64,000 nt of DNA from Cryobacterium sp. PH29-G1 (GCF_030063365.1 NZ_JASISY010000012.1:44206-108205), one strand, 5' to 3'; positions 1-10,370 are shown, numbered from the stretch's first letter. Numbers and translations are program-made. The notes: generated by a model from the sequence alone, not told the origin.

Positions 1-650
1 TCAACGGGACCGAGGATGTATTTGACCGTGCCATCGGTTTCGCAGGTGATCAGCGGCTCATCGGCCGGTGCCACGTTGGTGGTGTTGATAGCTGCACAGT
101 CGAAGGCATCGTATTGAGCTTGGAGCGCGGGGGTGACGTAGTTGAGGTCACTCGCGTTGGTCGGTTCAACGGCGGGAGTTGTCGACAGGTTCGGGTCGAC
201 GGTGGCGACCGGCGCTGGCGTTGCGGTGCCGTCGGCTCCGACGGTCTGCCCAGACGGTTGACCGGCAACCAGCACAGCCCGAAATTCCAGCTTGGCGGAC
301 GACTTGATGCGTTCCAGGGTGGCGTCATCGGGGGTACCCGGAATGGACACAACGATGTTCTGGCCGCCCTGGGTATTGATCTCCGCCTCGGAGACCCCCG
401 AGGAGTCAACGCGCTGACGGATGATGCCGACCGCTTCGGTGAGCTGCTGCGAGGTGACCGTCGCGCCGCTCTCCACCTGTGGGGCGAGGATGATCTGCGT
501 TCCGCCCTCAAGGTCCAGGGCCAGTTTCGGCGTCCACGACCCGTTTTGGGTGAACACGCCAAAAGCGTTGATGGCGATGAGGCCGACGATAAGCACGCCA
601 AGCCAGGTCAGGGAACGCCAGGCCTTCTTGACCGGAGACGACTTAGCCAC
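1..650 (-). CDS. secD: SecD, protein-export membrane protein (C-terminal part beyond the left edge)
   Basis: Subunit of the SecDF complex, which uses the proton gradient to help translocated proteins leave the Sec channel. About 216 N-terminal residues are present. A GTG start at 650 gives VAKSSPVKKAW, then one membrane segment (SLTWLGVLIVGLIAINAFGV), then the family signature LALDLEGGTQIIL. The periplasmic P1 region follows (QLTEAVGIIRQRVDSSGV, IVVSIPGTPDD), with a Pro/Ala/Thr-rich insert common in actinobacterial SecD. The reading frame stays open to the window edge. It lies downstream of yajC on the same strand, as in many bacteria. Identity is clear; the missing part should hold the remaining five membrane segments. 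Confidence 0.95.
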   Translation of the reverse strand, partial: MAKSSPVKKAWRSLTWLGVLIVGLIAINAFGVFTQNGSWTPKLALDLEGGTQIILAPQVESGATVTSQQLTEAVGIIRQRVDSSGVSEAEINTQGGQNIVVSIPGTPDDATLERIKSSAKLEFRAVLVAGQPSGQTVGADGTATPAPVATVDPNLSTTPAVEPTNASDLNYVTPALQAQYDAFDCAAINTTNVAPADEPLITCETDGTVKYILGPV

Positions 651-672
651 CTATGAACTCAGCTTTCTGTTG

Positions 673-698
673 GCGCCCACGCCAGAATGCGTGGGCGC
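673..698 (-). promoter_or_regulatory. Perfect hairpin between yajC and secD
   Basis: A 10-bp perfect stem GCGCCCACGC / GCGTGGGCGC with a 6-base loop lies in the 93-base gap between yajC and secD. No T-run follows on either strand, so it is not a typical intrinsic terminator. It could tune secD expression or protect an mRNA end. The structure is seen; the function is inferred. Confidence 0.45.
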
Positions 699-743
699 GC
701 CGCGTGATGCAGTACGTGCGTTGTGGAGCGAAGCAGACGAAGA

Positions 744-1130
744 CTACGCGTCGCCCTTTTTGGGCTGATCGGTGCTGTCGGTGTCGACGTCGGTGACGCG
801 CTGGCCGAATTCCGGCTCGGTGAGCGAGTCGATGCCATCGACACTGGAGTCGTCAAGATCGTCAATCACAACGGGCTCGACCACGCGTGCGATGGTCTGG
901 CGGTGAATCTCTACGACAACGCCGGGAGCAATCTGCAGCTCCACCTTGTTGGCTTCTTCGTCAATGGCGATGATGGTGCCGTACATGCCGAAGTTGGTCA
1001 TGACGTCGGCGCCGGGGACCATGGTGGCCTGCAGGGCTTCCTGGTCTTTCTTGCGCTTACGTCCGTTGCGGAACATGAAGAACACGAGAACGGCCAGTAC
1101 GGCCAACATTACGAGAGTCAAATTATCCAT
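744..1130 (-). CDS. yajC: YajC, preprotein translocase accessory subunit
   Basis: Small membrane protein of the SecDF-YajC complex, 128 residues. One N-terminal membrane segment (residues 4-20, LTLVMLAVLAVLVFFMF) is followed by the conserved basic patch RNGRKRKKDQEALQA and the YajC core VMTNFGMYGTIIAI. The C-terminal third is acidic (DDLDDSSVDG...), an extension usual in actinobacteria. It sits between ruvB and secD, the standard actinobacterial order. ATG start at 1130. Confidence 0.95.
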   Translation of the reverse strand: MDNLTLVMLAVLAVLVFFMFRNGRKRKKDQEALQATMVPGADVMTNFGMYGTIIAIDEEANKVELQIAPGVVVEIHRQTIARVVEPVVIDDLDDSSVDGIDSLTEPEFGQRVTDVDTDSTDQPKKGDA

Positions 1131-1242
1131 GGAGCGGTGAAACCTTCCGATTGCGGCGCTGGTGGCCGAAGCTTGTCAGTGTCTGTCCGGTACTCCCCGC
1201 GTTCCACGGGGAATTGGCTATAGACAGGTGGGCCAAATTGAA

Positions 1243-2277
1243 TTATAGGTCAAGAAGGGTCGCGCTGCCCTGAGGAGGAGCCAGACCAAAATGTCGCCAC
1301 GCTGCGCTCGTCGCAACGCGCCCACGCGGGGTACGCGTGAGGAAGCCTATCCTCACCAGGAAGGGCTCGACGACCGCCTCCACCGTTTCGGACTCCTCAC
1401 CAACCGACACCGCCAGTGTATTGAGGCCGACCGGCCCGCCCCCAAAACGGGTCAGGATGATCTTCATGACTTCGCGGTCGAGCCGATCGAGGCCGATAGC
1501 GTCAACGTCATACAGCTCCAGGGCGGCATGGACCGCGGCGATATCGGCTTCTCCCCCGTGCACGAGCGCGTAATCGCGCACGCGGCGCAACAGACGGTTT
1601 GCGATTCGCGGGGTCCCCCGGCATCGTCCGGCGATTTCGGCGAGGGCGTCCTTTCTTATCGGCAGGTCGATCAGGTGGGCGGCCCGGGCGAGAACCTGTT
1701 CGAGTTCGTTCTCGGCATAGAACTCCAGGTGCGCGGTGAAGCCGAATCGGTCTCGCAGGGGGTTGGGCAGGAGCCCGGAGCGGGTGGTTGCGCCGACCAG
1801 CGTGAACGGGGCGAGGTCCAGCGGGACGGACGTTGCGCCGGCACCTTTGCCCACCATAATGTCAATGCGAAAGTCTTCCATCGCGAGGTAGAGCATTTCC
1901 TCGGCCGAACGCGCCATGCGATGGATTTCGTCGATGAACAGCACCTCGCCGGGTACCAGCGACGAGAGAACTGCGGCCAGGTCTCCGGCGTGTTGAATTG
2001 CCGGGCCGCTCGACATGCGCAGTGGCCGGTTGCCCTCATAGGCCACGATCATGGCCAGGGTGGTCTTACCGAGACCGGGCGGGCCGGCCAGGAGGATGTG
2101 ATCGGGCGTTCGATTCTGCATCGTCGCGGCGGTCAGCAACAATTGTAACTGCCCGCGCACCTTTTTCTGGCCAACGAACTCGGCCAGGCTCGACGGGCGC
2201 AACGCACCCTCGAAGGCAAGTTCCGATTCGCTTTCCAGCGAGGGGTTCGTAATCTCAACTCCCGGGTCGGTACTCAC
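1243..2277 (-). CDS. ruvB: RuvB, Holliday junction branch migration ATPase
   Basis: Motor subunit of RuvABC, an AAA+ helicase that drives branch migration of Holliday junctions; 344 residues, normal length. Visible motifs are Walker [12 protein letters not shown], Walker B LFIDEIHR, sensor 1 GATTRSG, the arginine-finger region PLRDRFG, and the C-terminal winged helix ending near FLTRTPRGR. The GTG start at 2277 overlaps the ruvA stop by 4 bases (2274-2277), indicating translational coupling within ruvC-ruvA-ruvB. Confidence 0.98.
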   Translation of the reverse strand: MSTDPGVEITNPSLESESELAFEGALRPSSLAEFVGQKKVRGQLQLLLTAATMQNRTPDHILLAGPPGLGKTTLAMIVAYEGNRPLRMSSGPAIQHAGDLAAVLSSLVPGEVLFIDEIHRMARSAEEMLYLAMEDFRIDIMVGKGAGATSVPLDLAPFTLVGATTRSGLLPNPLRDRFGFTAHLEFYAENELEQVLARAAHLIDLPIRKDALAEIAGRCRGTPRIANRLLRRVRDYALVHGGEADIAAVHAALELYDVDAIGLDRLDREVMKIILTRFGGGPVGLNTLAVSVGEESETVEAVVEPFLVRIGFLTRTPRGRVATSAAWRHFGLAPPQGSATLLDL

Positions 2278-2960
2278 GAGCGGCTCCGGTCTGTCGTCGC
2301 GGCCGCAGCGGCAGATCCCGTGGCGTGATGGGCGGCCGGGCCCAAACGGCCCAGGGCCAACCGGAGCACAGCGGCAACCGTCGGTGGCGCGGATTCGGCA
2401 CCGACAGCATCCGCCAGCTCGGTCAGGGTCTCGTCGACGGCCTCGGCCGCTATGCGCTCAGACCAACCGAGTCCGATCAGCGCGGCCTGCACGCTCGCGG
2501 CGACCGAGGTAGACCCCGGCGGGCGCGACGGTGTGCTCGCGGCCGTCACGGCGAGTTTGCCGGCCAGGGACAGCACGATGAGTTTTGCGGTCTTCGGCCC
2601 GATCCCACTGACCTTGCGGAACGCGCCATCGTCGTCGCTGGCGACCGCCTGAGCGACCTGATTGGGGGTGAGCACTGCGAGCACGCCGAGGGCGGATTTG
2701 GGGCCCACACCGGTGACACTGACGAGCAGTTCGAAGACCGCGAGTTCATCAGCGGTGGGAAAGCCATAGAGGGTGAGCGAGTCTTCGCGCACAATCAGGG
2801 TGGTCAGGAGCAGGGCTTCATCGTTGACGCGCAGGCCGAGGGCGGTAGCCGGCGTCACCTGCAGGCCGAGACCCACTCCCCCGACCTCGATGACCACCGT
2901 TGATGAGCCGGCGGTTGAGCCCACAGCTGAGAGGACAAGGCCACGTACGGAAGAGATCAC
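2274..2960 (-). CDS. ruvA: RuvA, Holliday junction DNA-binding subunit
   Basis: Tetrameric junction-binding partner of RuvB. 228 residues, somewhat longer than the usual 200 because of a variable linker and an Ala-rich C-terminus. The N-terminal OB-fold starts [11 protein letters not shown] and contains [11 protein letters not shown]. Two helix-hairpin-helix elements follow ([13 protein letters not shown] and [13 protein letters not shown]), and a C-terminal UBA-like domain (ALIGLGWS) contacts RuvB. GTG start at 2960, overlapping the ruvC stop by 4 bases. Confidence 0.97.
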   Translation of the reverse strand: MISSVRGLVLSAVGSTAGSSTVVIEVGGVGLGLQVTPATALGLRVNDEALLLTTLIVREDSLTLYGFPTADELAVFELLVSVTGVGPKSALGVLAVLTPNQVAQAVASDDDGAFRKVSGIGPKTAKLIVLSLAGKLAVTAASTPSRPPGSTSVAASVQAALIGLGWSERIAAEAVDETLTELADAVGAESAPPTVAAVLRLALGRLGPAAHHATGSAAAAATTDRSRS

Positions 2961-3583
2961 CGCTTAAGACTACGGGGCACCGCCGACACCGCGGTCACCG
3001 ACCCACGTTCAGCCGCCCGCCAGGCCCGTTGGGCCGGGGTCAATGCGCCGGGCGCGACGATAGCGGCCTTCACCGAGGCCACGGTCGGCAGGGTTCCGCC
3101 GGACGCACCGGTGCGCCAGGCATGACAGATCGCCAGGGCGAGGGCATCGGCGGCATCAGCCGGTTTGGGAATCTCGCTCAGCCCGAGAATGCGGGCGACC
3201 ATGGTTCCGACCTGCTTTTTATCGGCGGCACCATAACCGGTGATGGCCGCCTTCACCTCGCTCGGGGTGTGCAGGGTAACCGGCAGGCCGCGCTGCGCGG
3301 CGAGCAGCAGGGCGACCCCACTGATCTGGGCCGTGCCCATCACCGTGCGCACATTGTGCTGGGCGAAGACCCGCTCAATGGCGATGAACTGCGGTTGGTG
3401 CCGGTCGAGCATCTCTTCAAGGCCCTGGGCCAACAGTAGAAGTCGCTGTTCCAAGGGCAGGTCGGGTGCGCTTCGCAGCACGGCTACGTCCACCAAACGG
3501 GCCGAACGGTTGCCCGCTACGTCGACGACACCAACGCCGCAACGCGTGAGGCCCGGGTCGATGCCGAGAACCCGGACCGCCAT
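2957..3583 (-). CDS. ruvC: RuvC, crossover junction endodeoxyribonuclease
   Basis: Dimeric resolvase with an RNase H fold that nicks Holliday junctions. 208 residues, with a C-terminal extension beyond the usual catalytic domain. Catalytic acidic residues are visible in [13 protein letters not shown] (Asp), [12 protein letters not shown] (Glu) and the C-terminal [12 protein letters not shown] (two Asp). ATG start at 3583, only 6 bases after the yebC stop; first gene of the overlapping ruvCAB group. Confidence 0.97.
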   Translation of the reverse strand: MAVRVLGIDPGLTRCGVGVVDVAGNRSARLVDVAVLRSAPDLPLEQRLLLLAQGLEEMLDRHQPQFIAIERVFAQHNVRTVMGTAQISGVALLLAAQRGLPVTLHTPSEVKAAITGYGAADKKQVGTMVARILGLSEIPKPADAADALALAICHAWRTGASGGTLPTVASVKAAIVAPGALTPAQRAWRAAERGSVTAVSAVPRSLKR

Positions 3584-3589
3584 CTCTCG

Positions 3590-4354
<765 letters not shown>

Positions 4355-4482
4355 ACATCTCCCGTTGGTGTGCTGGATCGTTCACTGTGGTGCTGCAGGT
4401 GCCGGCGGCCCGTGGCCAGGTGGCCGAAGTGCGGCGGGCGGCGGCAGTGCGTGGTCGGTGCACTCTTTGGTGCCGAGCCAGT

Positions 4483-5037
4483 CTATCCCGGAGTGACTTC
4501 CAGCAGCTTGTGCAACGTGTGCAGGTTGCGCGTCGTTGTCGTGTCGCGGTACTTCAACTTGGCGCTCTTCTTGCTGAACGCACTCTTGACACCCACGGCC
4601 TTTCGAACCTCCCAGTACAGCACGCCGTGACCGAGTTCAATACGCTCATCGGCAGCGACGAGCTCCCTGGCGTGGCCGGCCAGCTCGCTGAGATGCCCCG
4701 GGTCGGACGAGAACATGACATACGAATGCCAGCCGTCATGGTCGGCATCGAACGGGTAGGCGCGCACGATTCGGTCGAGAGAATCCGCGTCAATGAGCAC
4801 GATCCACGCCTCGTACTCGAACCGGGCGCTGAGGGCTGCCTCGATGCGAGTTTTAAGGGCGGCGGCATCCGCTTTGTCGACGAGGGGGCTGTCGATGCTG
4901 AACAGCACATTGCCGCTGGCCAACACCGTTTTGATGTCGGTGTACCCGAGTTCGTGAAAGGTGTCGGCCAGATCGGCCATGGCAATGTTGATGCCGTTGA
5001 CGTTAATGCCGCGGAGCAGTGCTACATAGCGGGTCAT
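4483..5037 (-). CDS. DUF1697 family protein
   Basis: About 184 residues from the chosen ATG at 5037, which is preceded by AGAGGTCAACG (a good ribosome binding site). A further in-frame upstream start exists at 5097 but lacks family similarity. Family hallmarks are MTRYVALLRGINVNG at the start, TDIKTVLASGNVLFS, and the C-terminal RDTTTTRNLHTLHKLLEV. DUF1697 has no established function. The gene sits between yebC and pdxT, where other actinobacteria often have none, so it may be a later insertion. Confidence 0.9.
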   Translation of the reverse strand: MTRYVALLRGINVNGINIAMADLADTFHELGYTDIKTVLASGNVLFSIDSPLVDKADAAALKTRIEAALSARFEYEAWIVLIDADSLDRIVRAYPFDADHDGWHSYVMFSSDPGHLSELAGHARELVAADERIELGHGVLYWEVRKAVGVKSAFSKKSAKLKYRDTTTTRNLHTLHKLLEVTPG

Positions 5038-5112
5038 CGTTGACCTCTTGGTGTCTGAGTCATGTCTGAACCCTAGCCACACTCTCTCGCCCGGCACAAT
5101 TGAGCCGCGCGA

Positions 5113-5754
5113 TCACCGGGCGGCGGCGACCAGTTTCTGCAGGAAATACTGGTGAAAACGGTATTCACCGGTGATTTCCGGGTGAAACGACGTACCGAGC
5201 AGGTTGCCCTGCTCGACGGCGACGCAGCGGCCATCGTCGAGGGTGGCCAACGCGGTCGCCTTCGCGCCGACAGTCTCCACGACCGGAGCCCGGATGAAAA
5301 CGGCGTGCACCGGCTTCTCACCGAGCGCGGGAATTTCCAGGTCGGTCTCGAAGGAGGCCGTTTGCGAGCCGAAGGCGTTGCGGCGCACGGCGATGTCGAG
5401 TCCGCCGAGACTCTGCTGCCCGTTCATGCCGTCGAGAATCGTGTCGGCGAGCATGATCAGGCCGGCACAGGTGCCATAAACCGGCAGGCCGGCCGTGATC
5501 GCGGCCCGCAACGGTTCGGCCAGACCGAACGTGCGAGCGAGTTTATCCATGACGCTCGATTCGCCGCCCGGAATCACCAAACCGTCGATGCGGTCAAGTT
5601 CTTCCGGACGGCGCACGAGCTCGACACTCGCTCCGAGTTCGCGCAATACGTGCGCGTGCTCACGAAAATCGCCCTGCAGGGCGAGCACCCCGACCCGCAA
5701 ACCGTGCGGTACAGCGGTATCTGCCGGTCGGGTGCCCACGGAGAGAATCGTCAC
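5113..5754 (-). CDS. pdxT: PdxT, pyridoxal 5'-phosphate synthase glutaminase subunit
   Basis: Glutamine amidotransferase that hydrolyses glutamine and passes ammonia to PdxS. 213 residues. Motifs: GVLALQGDFREH at the start of the domain, IPGGESSVMDKLAR (oxyanion/glutamine site), nucleophile Cys in VYGTCAGLIML, and His/Glu of the triad in GTSFHPEITGEYRFH. The first 18 residues (MTILSVGTRPADTAVPHG) are extra relative to the family core, so a later start is possible. It follows pdxS after 11 bases, forming a complete B6 module. Confidence 0.96.
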   Translation of the reverse strand: MTILSVGTRPADTAVPHGLRVGVLALQGDFREHAHVLRELGASVELVRRPEELDRIDGLVIPGGESSVMDKLARTFGLAEPLRAAITAGLPVYGTCAGLIMLADTILDGMNGQQSLGGLDIAVRRNAFGSQTASFETDLEIPALGEKPVHAVFIRAPVVETVGAKATALATLDDGRCVAVEQGNLLGTSFHPEITGEYRFHQYFLQKLVAAAR

Positions 5755-5765
5755 GAACGGCTCGG

Positions 5766-6668
5766 TTACCAGCCGCGGGTTGCGAGGCGGTGCGGCTCGG
5801 CAATGTCGGACACGTTAATGCCCACCATGGCCTCGCCGAGGCCGCGCGAGACATCCGCGATGACCTTGGCGTCGTCGTAGAACGTGACGGCCTTGACGAT
5901 GGCCGCGGCGCGCTGCTCGGGGTTGCCCGACTTGAAGATGCCGGAGCCGACGAACACACCGTCAGCACCGAGCTGCATCATCATGGCGGCGTCGGCCGGT
6001 GTGGCCACGCCTCCGGCGGTGAACAGCACAACGGGCAGCTTGCCGGTCGAGGCGATCTCGGCGACGAGCTCGTACGGTGCCTGCAACTCCTTGGCGGCGA
6101 CGTACAGTTCGTCGCGGCTCATGGAGGTGAGGCGCTTGATCTCGCCGTTGATGGTGCGAATGTGCTTGGTGGCTTCGGAGACGTCGCCGGTGCCGGCCTC
6201 GCCCTTGGAACGGATCATTGCCGCGCCCTCATTGATACGGCGGAGCGCCTCACCGAGGTTGGTGGCGCCACAGACGAATGGAATGGTGAAGTTCCACTTG
6301 TCGATGTGGTTCGTGTAGTCAGCCGGGCTCAGCACTTCGGACTCGTCGATGTAATCGACGCCGAGCACCTCGAGAATTTGTGCTTCGACGAAGTGGCCGA
6401 TGCGGGCCTTCGCCATGACCGGAATGTTGACCTCGGCGATGATGCTGTCGATCAGGTCGGGGTCACTCATGCGAGCCACGCCGCCCTGCGAGCGAATATC
6501 GGCGGGAACACGCTCGAGAGCCATGACGGCGACAGCGCCGGCATCTTCGGCAATACGAGCCTGGGCAGCGGTGACGACGTCCATGATGACGCCGCCCTTG
6601 AGCATTTCGGCGAGCCCGCGCTTGACGCGGCTCGAGCCGAACTGCTCGGCGGAGGTTGATTCAGTCAT
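5766..6668 (-). CDS. pdxS: PdxS, pyridoxal 5'-phosphate synthase lyase subunit
   Basis: TIM-barrel enzyme that builds PLP from ribose 5-phosphate, glyceraldehyde 3-phosphate and ammonia. 300 residues, normal. Clear signatures are [53 protein letters not shown], the phosphate-binding GEAGTG and [12 protein letters not shown] start at 6668. Upstream lies a hairpin (6732-6757), suggesting that pdxST has its own promoter separate from thrS-HIT. Confidence 0.98.
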   Translation of the reverse strand: MTESTSAEQFGSSRVKRGLAEMLKGGVIMDVVTAAQARIAEDAGAVAVMALERVPADIRSQGGVARMSDPDLIDSIIAEVNIPVMAKARIGHFVEAQILEVLGVDYIDESEVLSPADYTNHIDKWNFTIPFVCGATNLGEALRRINEGAAMIRSKGEAGTGDVSEATKHIRTINGEIKRLTSMSRDELYVAAKELQAPYELVAEIASTGKLPVVLFTAGGVATPADAAMMMQLGADGVFVGSGIFKSGNPEQRAAAIVKAVTFYDDAKVIADVSRGLGEAMVGINVSDIAEPHRLATRGW

Positions 6669-6731
6669 AACTACGATCCTATTCCTTGCACGGTGGTGGT
6701 CTGGTCGGAGGCTGGTGGAGCGGGAAACGAG

Positions 6732-6757
6732 CCGGGGCGCACCAATAGACGCCCCGG
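6732..6757 (-). terminator. Possible terminator after the HIT gene
   Basis: An 8-bp GC-only stem (CCGGGGCG / CGCCCCGG) with a 10-base loop lies just after the HIT-protein stop. Downstream on the minus strand comes CTCGTTTCCC, a poor T-run, so termination may be partial or Rho-assisted. It would separate the thrS-HIT transcript from pdxST. Confidence 0.5.
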
Positions 6758-6770
6758 TCGTGGAAGAAAG

Positions 6771-7418
6771 CTAAAGGTTAGCTGCTGGTGCAGCCGTCGT
6801 TGCCGGCGTCGGTGCGGGTGCTGGGGCAGGGGTCATAGCGCCCGGCCAGCCCGCGGCGACATCGCGACGCACGTCTCCGAGTAGGCGAGGAATGGACTTG
6901 GTTCCCGCGATGATCGGAAAGAAATTAGAGTCCAGGGCCCAGCGGGGCACAATGTGCTGGTGCAGATGCTCGGCGATTCCGGCGCCGGCGATGCGCCCCT
7001 GGTTCATGCCGATGTTGAAGCCGTCACAGTTGGACACCTCGGTCAGCACGCGCATGGCGATCTGGGTAAGTTCACCGATCTCGGCGACTTCCTCCGGCGT
7101 GGCCTGGTCGTAGGTGGCGACGTGCCGATACGGGCACACCAGCAGATGGCCGCTGTTGTACGGAAACAGGTTGAGCAGTACGTACGCATGGGTGCCACGC
7201 GCCACGATCAGCGCCTTCTCGTCGTCCAGAGATGGCGCAATGCAGAACGGGCAGTCGTCGGCATGCGGCTGCTGCCCGTCCTGGATGTAGACCATCCGAT
7301 GTGGTGTCCACAACCGTTGGAAGGCATCCGGAACCGCCGCGAACTCGTCAGACGTCTCCTCGGCGGCGTCGCCCGAATCGTCCGAGCCGCGCAGTCGATC
7401 ACTGGGAATGGCGCTCAC
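6771..7418 (-). CDS. HIT-family nucleotide phosphorylase/hydrolase (Rv2613c-like)
   Basis: 215 residues with the histidine triad EHLHQHIVPRW and the upstream elements CPFCIAPSLDD (CxxC, probably zinc-binding) and NLFPYNSGHLLVCPYRH. The gene lies one base after the thrS stop, exactly where Mycobacterium tuberculosis has Rv2613c, an Ap4A phosphorylase of the HIT superfamily; that orthology is inferred from position and motifs. It likely degrades dinucleoside polyphosphates that aminoacyl-tRNA synthetases produce. The C-terminal tail APAPAPTPATTAAPAANL is low-complexity. Confidence 0.88.
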   Translation of the reverse strand: MSAIPSDRLRGSDDSGDAAEETSDEFAAVPDAFQRLWTPHRMVYIQDGQQPHADDCPFCIAPSLDDEKALIVARGTHAYVLLNLFPYNSGHLLVCPYRHVATYDQATPEEVAEIGELTQIAMRVLTEVSNCDGFNIGMNQGRIAGAGIAEHLHQHIVPRWALDSNFFPIIAGTKSIPRLLGDVRRDVAAGWPGAMTPAPAPAPTPATTAAPAANL

Positions 7419-7419
7419 T

Positions 7420-9423
7420 CTAGGCCTGCACTTCAGCCACGACCGGGGCGACCGGCGTGGTGGTGACCTGGGAGCGATTCTCGATCGATTCCACGATCAG
7501 TCGCACCGCCTCGGCGACGGGCACACCGTTCTGCTGCGTACCGTCGCGATAGCGGAAGCTCACCGCGCCGTTGGCCTGGTCTTCTTCGCCCACGATGAGT
7601 TGGTAGGGCACCTTGGCCTTGGTGTGGGTGCGGATTTTCTTCTGCATGCGGTCGTCGGAGCGGTCTACTTCGGCGCGCACGCCGGCCTTCCTGAGGGTTG
7701 CGATCACATCGTCGAGGAACGGACCGTACTGCTCAGACACCGGAATACCGACAACCTGCACCGGCGCCAGCCACACCGGGAACGCCCCGGCGTAGTGCTC
7801 GGTGAGCACGGCGAAGAAGCGCTCAATCGAGCCGAACAGGGCACGGTGGATCATGACCGGGCGCTGGCGGCTGCCGTCGTTCGCGGTGTATTCGAGGTCG
7901 AACCGTTCTGGCAGGTTGAAGTCGAGCTGAATCGTCGACATCTGCCAGGTGCGGCCGATGGCGTCGCGGGCCTGCACCGAGATCTTGGGGCCGTAGAACG
8001 CGGCTCCCCCCGGGTCGGCGACCAGGTCGAGTCCGGACGCCTCGGCCACTTCCCGCAGCGTCTCGGTCGCTTCTTCCCACGCGTCGTCGCTGCCGACGAA
8101 CTTCTTCGGGTCTTTGGTTGACAGTTCGAGGTAGTAGTCCTCGAGGCCGTAGTCGGCCAGTAGCTGCAGCACAAAATTGAGGGTGCTGGTGAGCTCCTCC
8201 TTCATGCCTTCCTTGGTCGTGTAAATGTGAGCGTCATCCTGTGTCATGCCACGCACGCGAGTGAGGCCGTTGAGCACTCCGGACTTCTCATAGCGATAGA
8301 CCGACCCGAATTCGAACAGGCGCATCGGCAGGTCGCGGTAACTGCGACCGCTCGACTTGAAGATGAGGTTGTGAAACGGGCAGTTCATCGGTTTGAGGTA
8401 ATAGTCGACGCCCTGGCGGGTGACGTGACCGGTCTCGTCACGTTCCTCGTCGAGGTGCATCGGGGGGAACATGCCGTCGCGGTACCAGTCGAGGTGACCC
8501 GAGGTTTCAAAAAGGGTCGATTTGGTGATGTGCGGAGAGTAGACGAAGTCGTAGCCGGCTTCGGTGTGGCGTTTGCGGGAGTAGTTTTCCATCTCCTGCC
8601 GGATGATGCCGCCCTTGGGGTGGAACACGGCCAGGCCGGAACCGATCTCCTCGGGAAAGCTGAACAGGTCGAGTTCGGCACCGAGTTTACGGTGATCGCG
8701 CTTGGCGGCCTCTTCCTGACGGGTCTTGTAGGCGCGCAGTTCGTCTTTGGTGGGCCAGGCGGTGCCGTAAATGCGCTGCAACTGCGGGTTCTTCTCGGAA
8801 CCACGCCAGTAGGCGGCGGCCAGGCGGGTGAGCGAGTAGCCGTTGCCGATCATGCGGGTGTTCGGCAGGTGCGGCCCGCGGCAGAGGTCTTTCCAGACCG
8901 TCTCCCCCGTCTTCGGATCAACGTTGTCGTAGATGGTGAGTTCGGCGCCGCCGACCTCGACGGATTCATTGTCGCCAGCGTCGGTCGAGCCGGTCGAGAC
9001 CCCGCCCTTGAGGCCGATGAGTTCCAGCTTGTACGGTTCTGCGGCGAGTTCGGCGCGGGCTTCGTCGTCGGTCACGACGCGGCGCACGAAACGCTGGCCC
9101 TGACGAATGATTCGATCCATCGCCTTCTCGAGCGACTTCACATCGTCCGGCGTGAACGCAACCTCCACGTCGAAGTCGTAGTAGAAGCCGTCGGTGATGG
9201 GCGGGCCGATGCCCAGTTTGGCAGCGGGGTTGACGGTCTGCACAGCCTGGGCGAGCACGTGGGCGGCAGAGTGGCGCAGAATGCTGAGGCCGTCGGGAGA
9301 ATCAATACTGACCGGTTCGACCGCATCCGTTGGCAACACGGTGGCCGCCAAATCTTTCAACTCACCGTTGACGCGCATCGCGACAACGGATCGATCAGTG
9401 AAAAGCGCAAAGCCGTCAGCCAC
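7420..9423 (-). CDS. thrS: Threonyl-tRNA synthetase
   Basis: Class II aminoacyl-tRNA synthetase of 667 residues. The GTG start at 9423 follows AGGGAGTAATACAC. An N-terminal TGS-like region is followed by the editing domain with [11 protein letters not shown] (HxxxH). The catalytic core has [33 protein letters not shown] (motif 2) and [19 protein letters not shown] (motif 3), then an anticodon-binding domain ([14 protein letters not shown]). It is followed by the HIT gene with a one-base gap, a conserved actinobacterial pair. Confidence 0.98.
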   Translation of the reverse strand: MADGFALFTDRSVVAMRVNGELKDLAATVLPTDAVEPVSIDSPDGLSILRHSAAHVLAQAVQTVNPAAKLGIGPPITDGFYYDFDVEVAFTPDDVKSLEKAMDRIIRQGQRFVRRVVTDDEARAELAAEPYKLELIGLKGGVSTGSTDAGDNESVEVGGAELTIYDNVDPKTGETVWKDLCRGPHLPNTRMIGNGYSLTRLAAAYWRGSEKNPQLQRIYGTAWPTKDELRAYKTRQEEAAKRDHRKLGAELDLFSFPEEIGSGLAVFHPKGGIIRQEMENYSRKRHTEAGYDFVYSPHITKSTLFETSGHLDWYRDGMFPPMHLDEERDETGHVTRQGVDYYLKPMNCPFHNLIFKSSGRSYRDLPMRLFEFGSVYRYEKSGVLNGLTRVRGMTQDDAHIYTTKEGMKEELTSTLNFVLQLLADYGLEDYYLELSTKDPKKFVGSDDAWEEATETLREVAEASGLDLVADPGGAAFYGPKISVQARDAIGRTWQMSTIQLDFNLPERFDLEYTANDGSRQRPVMIHRALFGSIERFFAVLTEHYAGAFPVWLAPVQVVGIPVSEQYGPFLDDVIATLRKAGVRAEVDRSDDRMQKKIRTHTKAKVPYQLIVGEEDQANGAVSFRYRDGTQQNGVPVAEAVRLIVESIENRSQVTTTPVAPVVAEVQA

Positions 9424-9672
9424 GTGTATTACTCCCTGTTGTTTGCCTACCCGTCAACTTTAGCGGCGTGCGCGGCGCTGTTCGTCGGTTGGGCGCGGGC
9501 GGAGCTGCGATATCGCGCGTACGTCCCGCTAATCGGGCATATTCGGGATGTGCCCACCGCCGGGCCGCCACGCCCATTCTGCGTGAGCTCGGCATGTCGG
9601 CCTTCGACGCGCATGGCGCGACGGCGGGATCTGCTCCGAATCACCGTGACTGCCTGGCAGAGCCATTTAAAA
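9424..9672. other. Upstream region of thrS, no gene seen
   Basis: About 250 bases between the thrS start and the tRNA terminator. It should hold the thrS promoter. I looked for a T-box leader (specifier loop with the TGGNACC-type antiterminator) and did not find one. Open frames here are antisense or short and have no ribosome binding site. Confidence 0.5.
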
Positions 9673-9674
9673 AC

Positions 9675-9702
9675 AAAAACCCCCGGCTTCCCGGGGGTTT
9701 TT
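9675..9702 (-). terminator. Intrinsic terminator of the Val-Cys-Gly tRNA group
   Basis: A perfect 12-bp stem AAAAACCCCCGG / CCGGGGGTTTTT with loop CTTC. On the minus strand the stem ends in a T-run that continues as GTTTTTAAAT, right after tRNA-Val(GAC). It is a textbook Rho-independent terminator. The A/T symmetry means it could also work on the plus strand. Confidence 0.9.
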
Positions 9703-9707
9703 CTTTG

Positions 9708-9779
9708 TGGGCGATACTGGGATCGAACCAGTGACCTCTTCCGTGTCAGGGAAGCGCGCTACCGCTGCGCCAATCGCCC
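9708..9779 (-). tRNA. tRNA-Val (anticodon GAC)
   Basis: The acceptor stem GGGCGAT pairs with ATCGCCC, followed by discriminator A. The anticodon arm is CTTCC-CTGACAC-GGAAG with GAC at the anticodon position. The T arm is ACTGG-TTCGATC-CCAGT. The CCA end is not encoded. Last of three same-strand tRNA genes, directly before a terminator. Confidence 0.96.
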
Positions 9780-9821
9780 AAGCTTCTGGGAACTGCATAT
9801 TCTAAGAACCAGCACAAAGAA

Positions 9822-9895
9822 TGGAGGTGGGTACGGGATTCGAACCCGTGTTAACGGCTTTGCAGGCCGCTGCCTCGCCTCTCGGCCAACCCACC
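9822..9895 (-). tRNA. tRNA-Cys (anticodon GCA), CCA encoded
   Basis: The acceptor stem GGTGGGT pairs with ACCCACC, followed by T and an encoded CCA. The anticodon loop is CTGCAAA with GCA. The T arm is ACGGG-TTCGAAT-CCCGT. It lies in the conserved Gly-Cys-Val order. Confidence 0.96.
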
Positions 9896-9918
9896 AGTTG
9901 CGTTCATACCAAACGAAT

Positions 9919-9944
9919 TGGAACCGGCCTTTCGGCCGATTCCA
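9919..9944. repeat. Inverted repeat between tRNA-Gly and tRNA-Cys
   Basis: TGGAA and CGGCC pair with GGCCG and TTCCA around a short TTTC loop, with one mismatch. No T-run follows. It is probably an RNA processing structure in the tRNA precursor rather than a terminator. Confidence 0.4.
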
Positions 9945-9953
9945 GTTCATTCG

Positions 9954-10025
9954 AGCGGATGACGAGATTCGAACTCGCGACCCTCACCTTGGCAAGGTGA
10001 TGCGCTACCACTGCGCCACATCCGC
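9954..10025 (-). tRNA. tRNA-Gly (anticodon GCC)
   Basis: The acceptor stem GCGGATG pairs with CATCCGC, followed by T. The anticodon arm is TCACC-TTGCCAA-GGTGA with GCC. The T arm is GCGAG-TTCGAAT-CTCGT. CCA is not encoded. First gene of the minus-strand tRNA group. Confidence 0.96.
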
Positions 10026-10370
10026 AACTGTTCGCATTTCTGCGTACTTGGAGACTCTAGCCGAATAGCGAGACGGAAACCAAACCGAGCCGTTTACGGC
10101 GTGTTGCGCCGCGTGGTGCGGGTTGCGCCCGGCGCCTCGTGGCGGGCTAGAAAGCGATTCTTCTTACGTACCGGGGAGAGGCGTCGGTCCGCCGCTGAAT
10201 TGAGGTCGCCGACTCGTTAATCGACGCCGGAACACACTGGAGTGCATCGAATCACCGTGGGCGCGCCCTCCGCGCCACTCCCGGTGTGTCCTCGATGTGC
10301 GGTGACGCGCCAGTCTGGGCTAGTATCAAAAGTCGCAACAGCAACTCAGGTTGCCGGTGCACAGCAATTT
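10026..10370. other. Divergent tRNA promoter region, no gene seen
   Basis: About 345 bases between tRNA-Gly (minus) and tRNA-Val(CAC) (plus). Promoters for both should lie here. TAGTAT at 10321-10326, about 45 bases before tRNA-Val(CAC), is a plausible -10 box; no good -35 partner was found. No credible coding frame is present. Confidence 0.4.

Noticed and set aside
9424..9665. T-box riboswitch before thrS
   Set aside because: No antiterminator consensus or terminator hairpin was found on the minus strand.
8227..10068. Plus-strand open frame of 613 residues
   Set aside because: Antisense to thrS and to the tRNA genes; open only because of GC-rich codon bias opposite thrS. No ribosome site or family motif.
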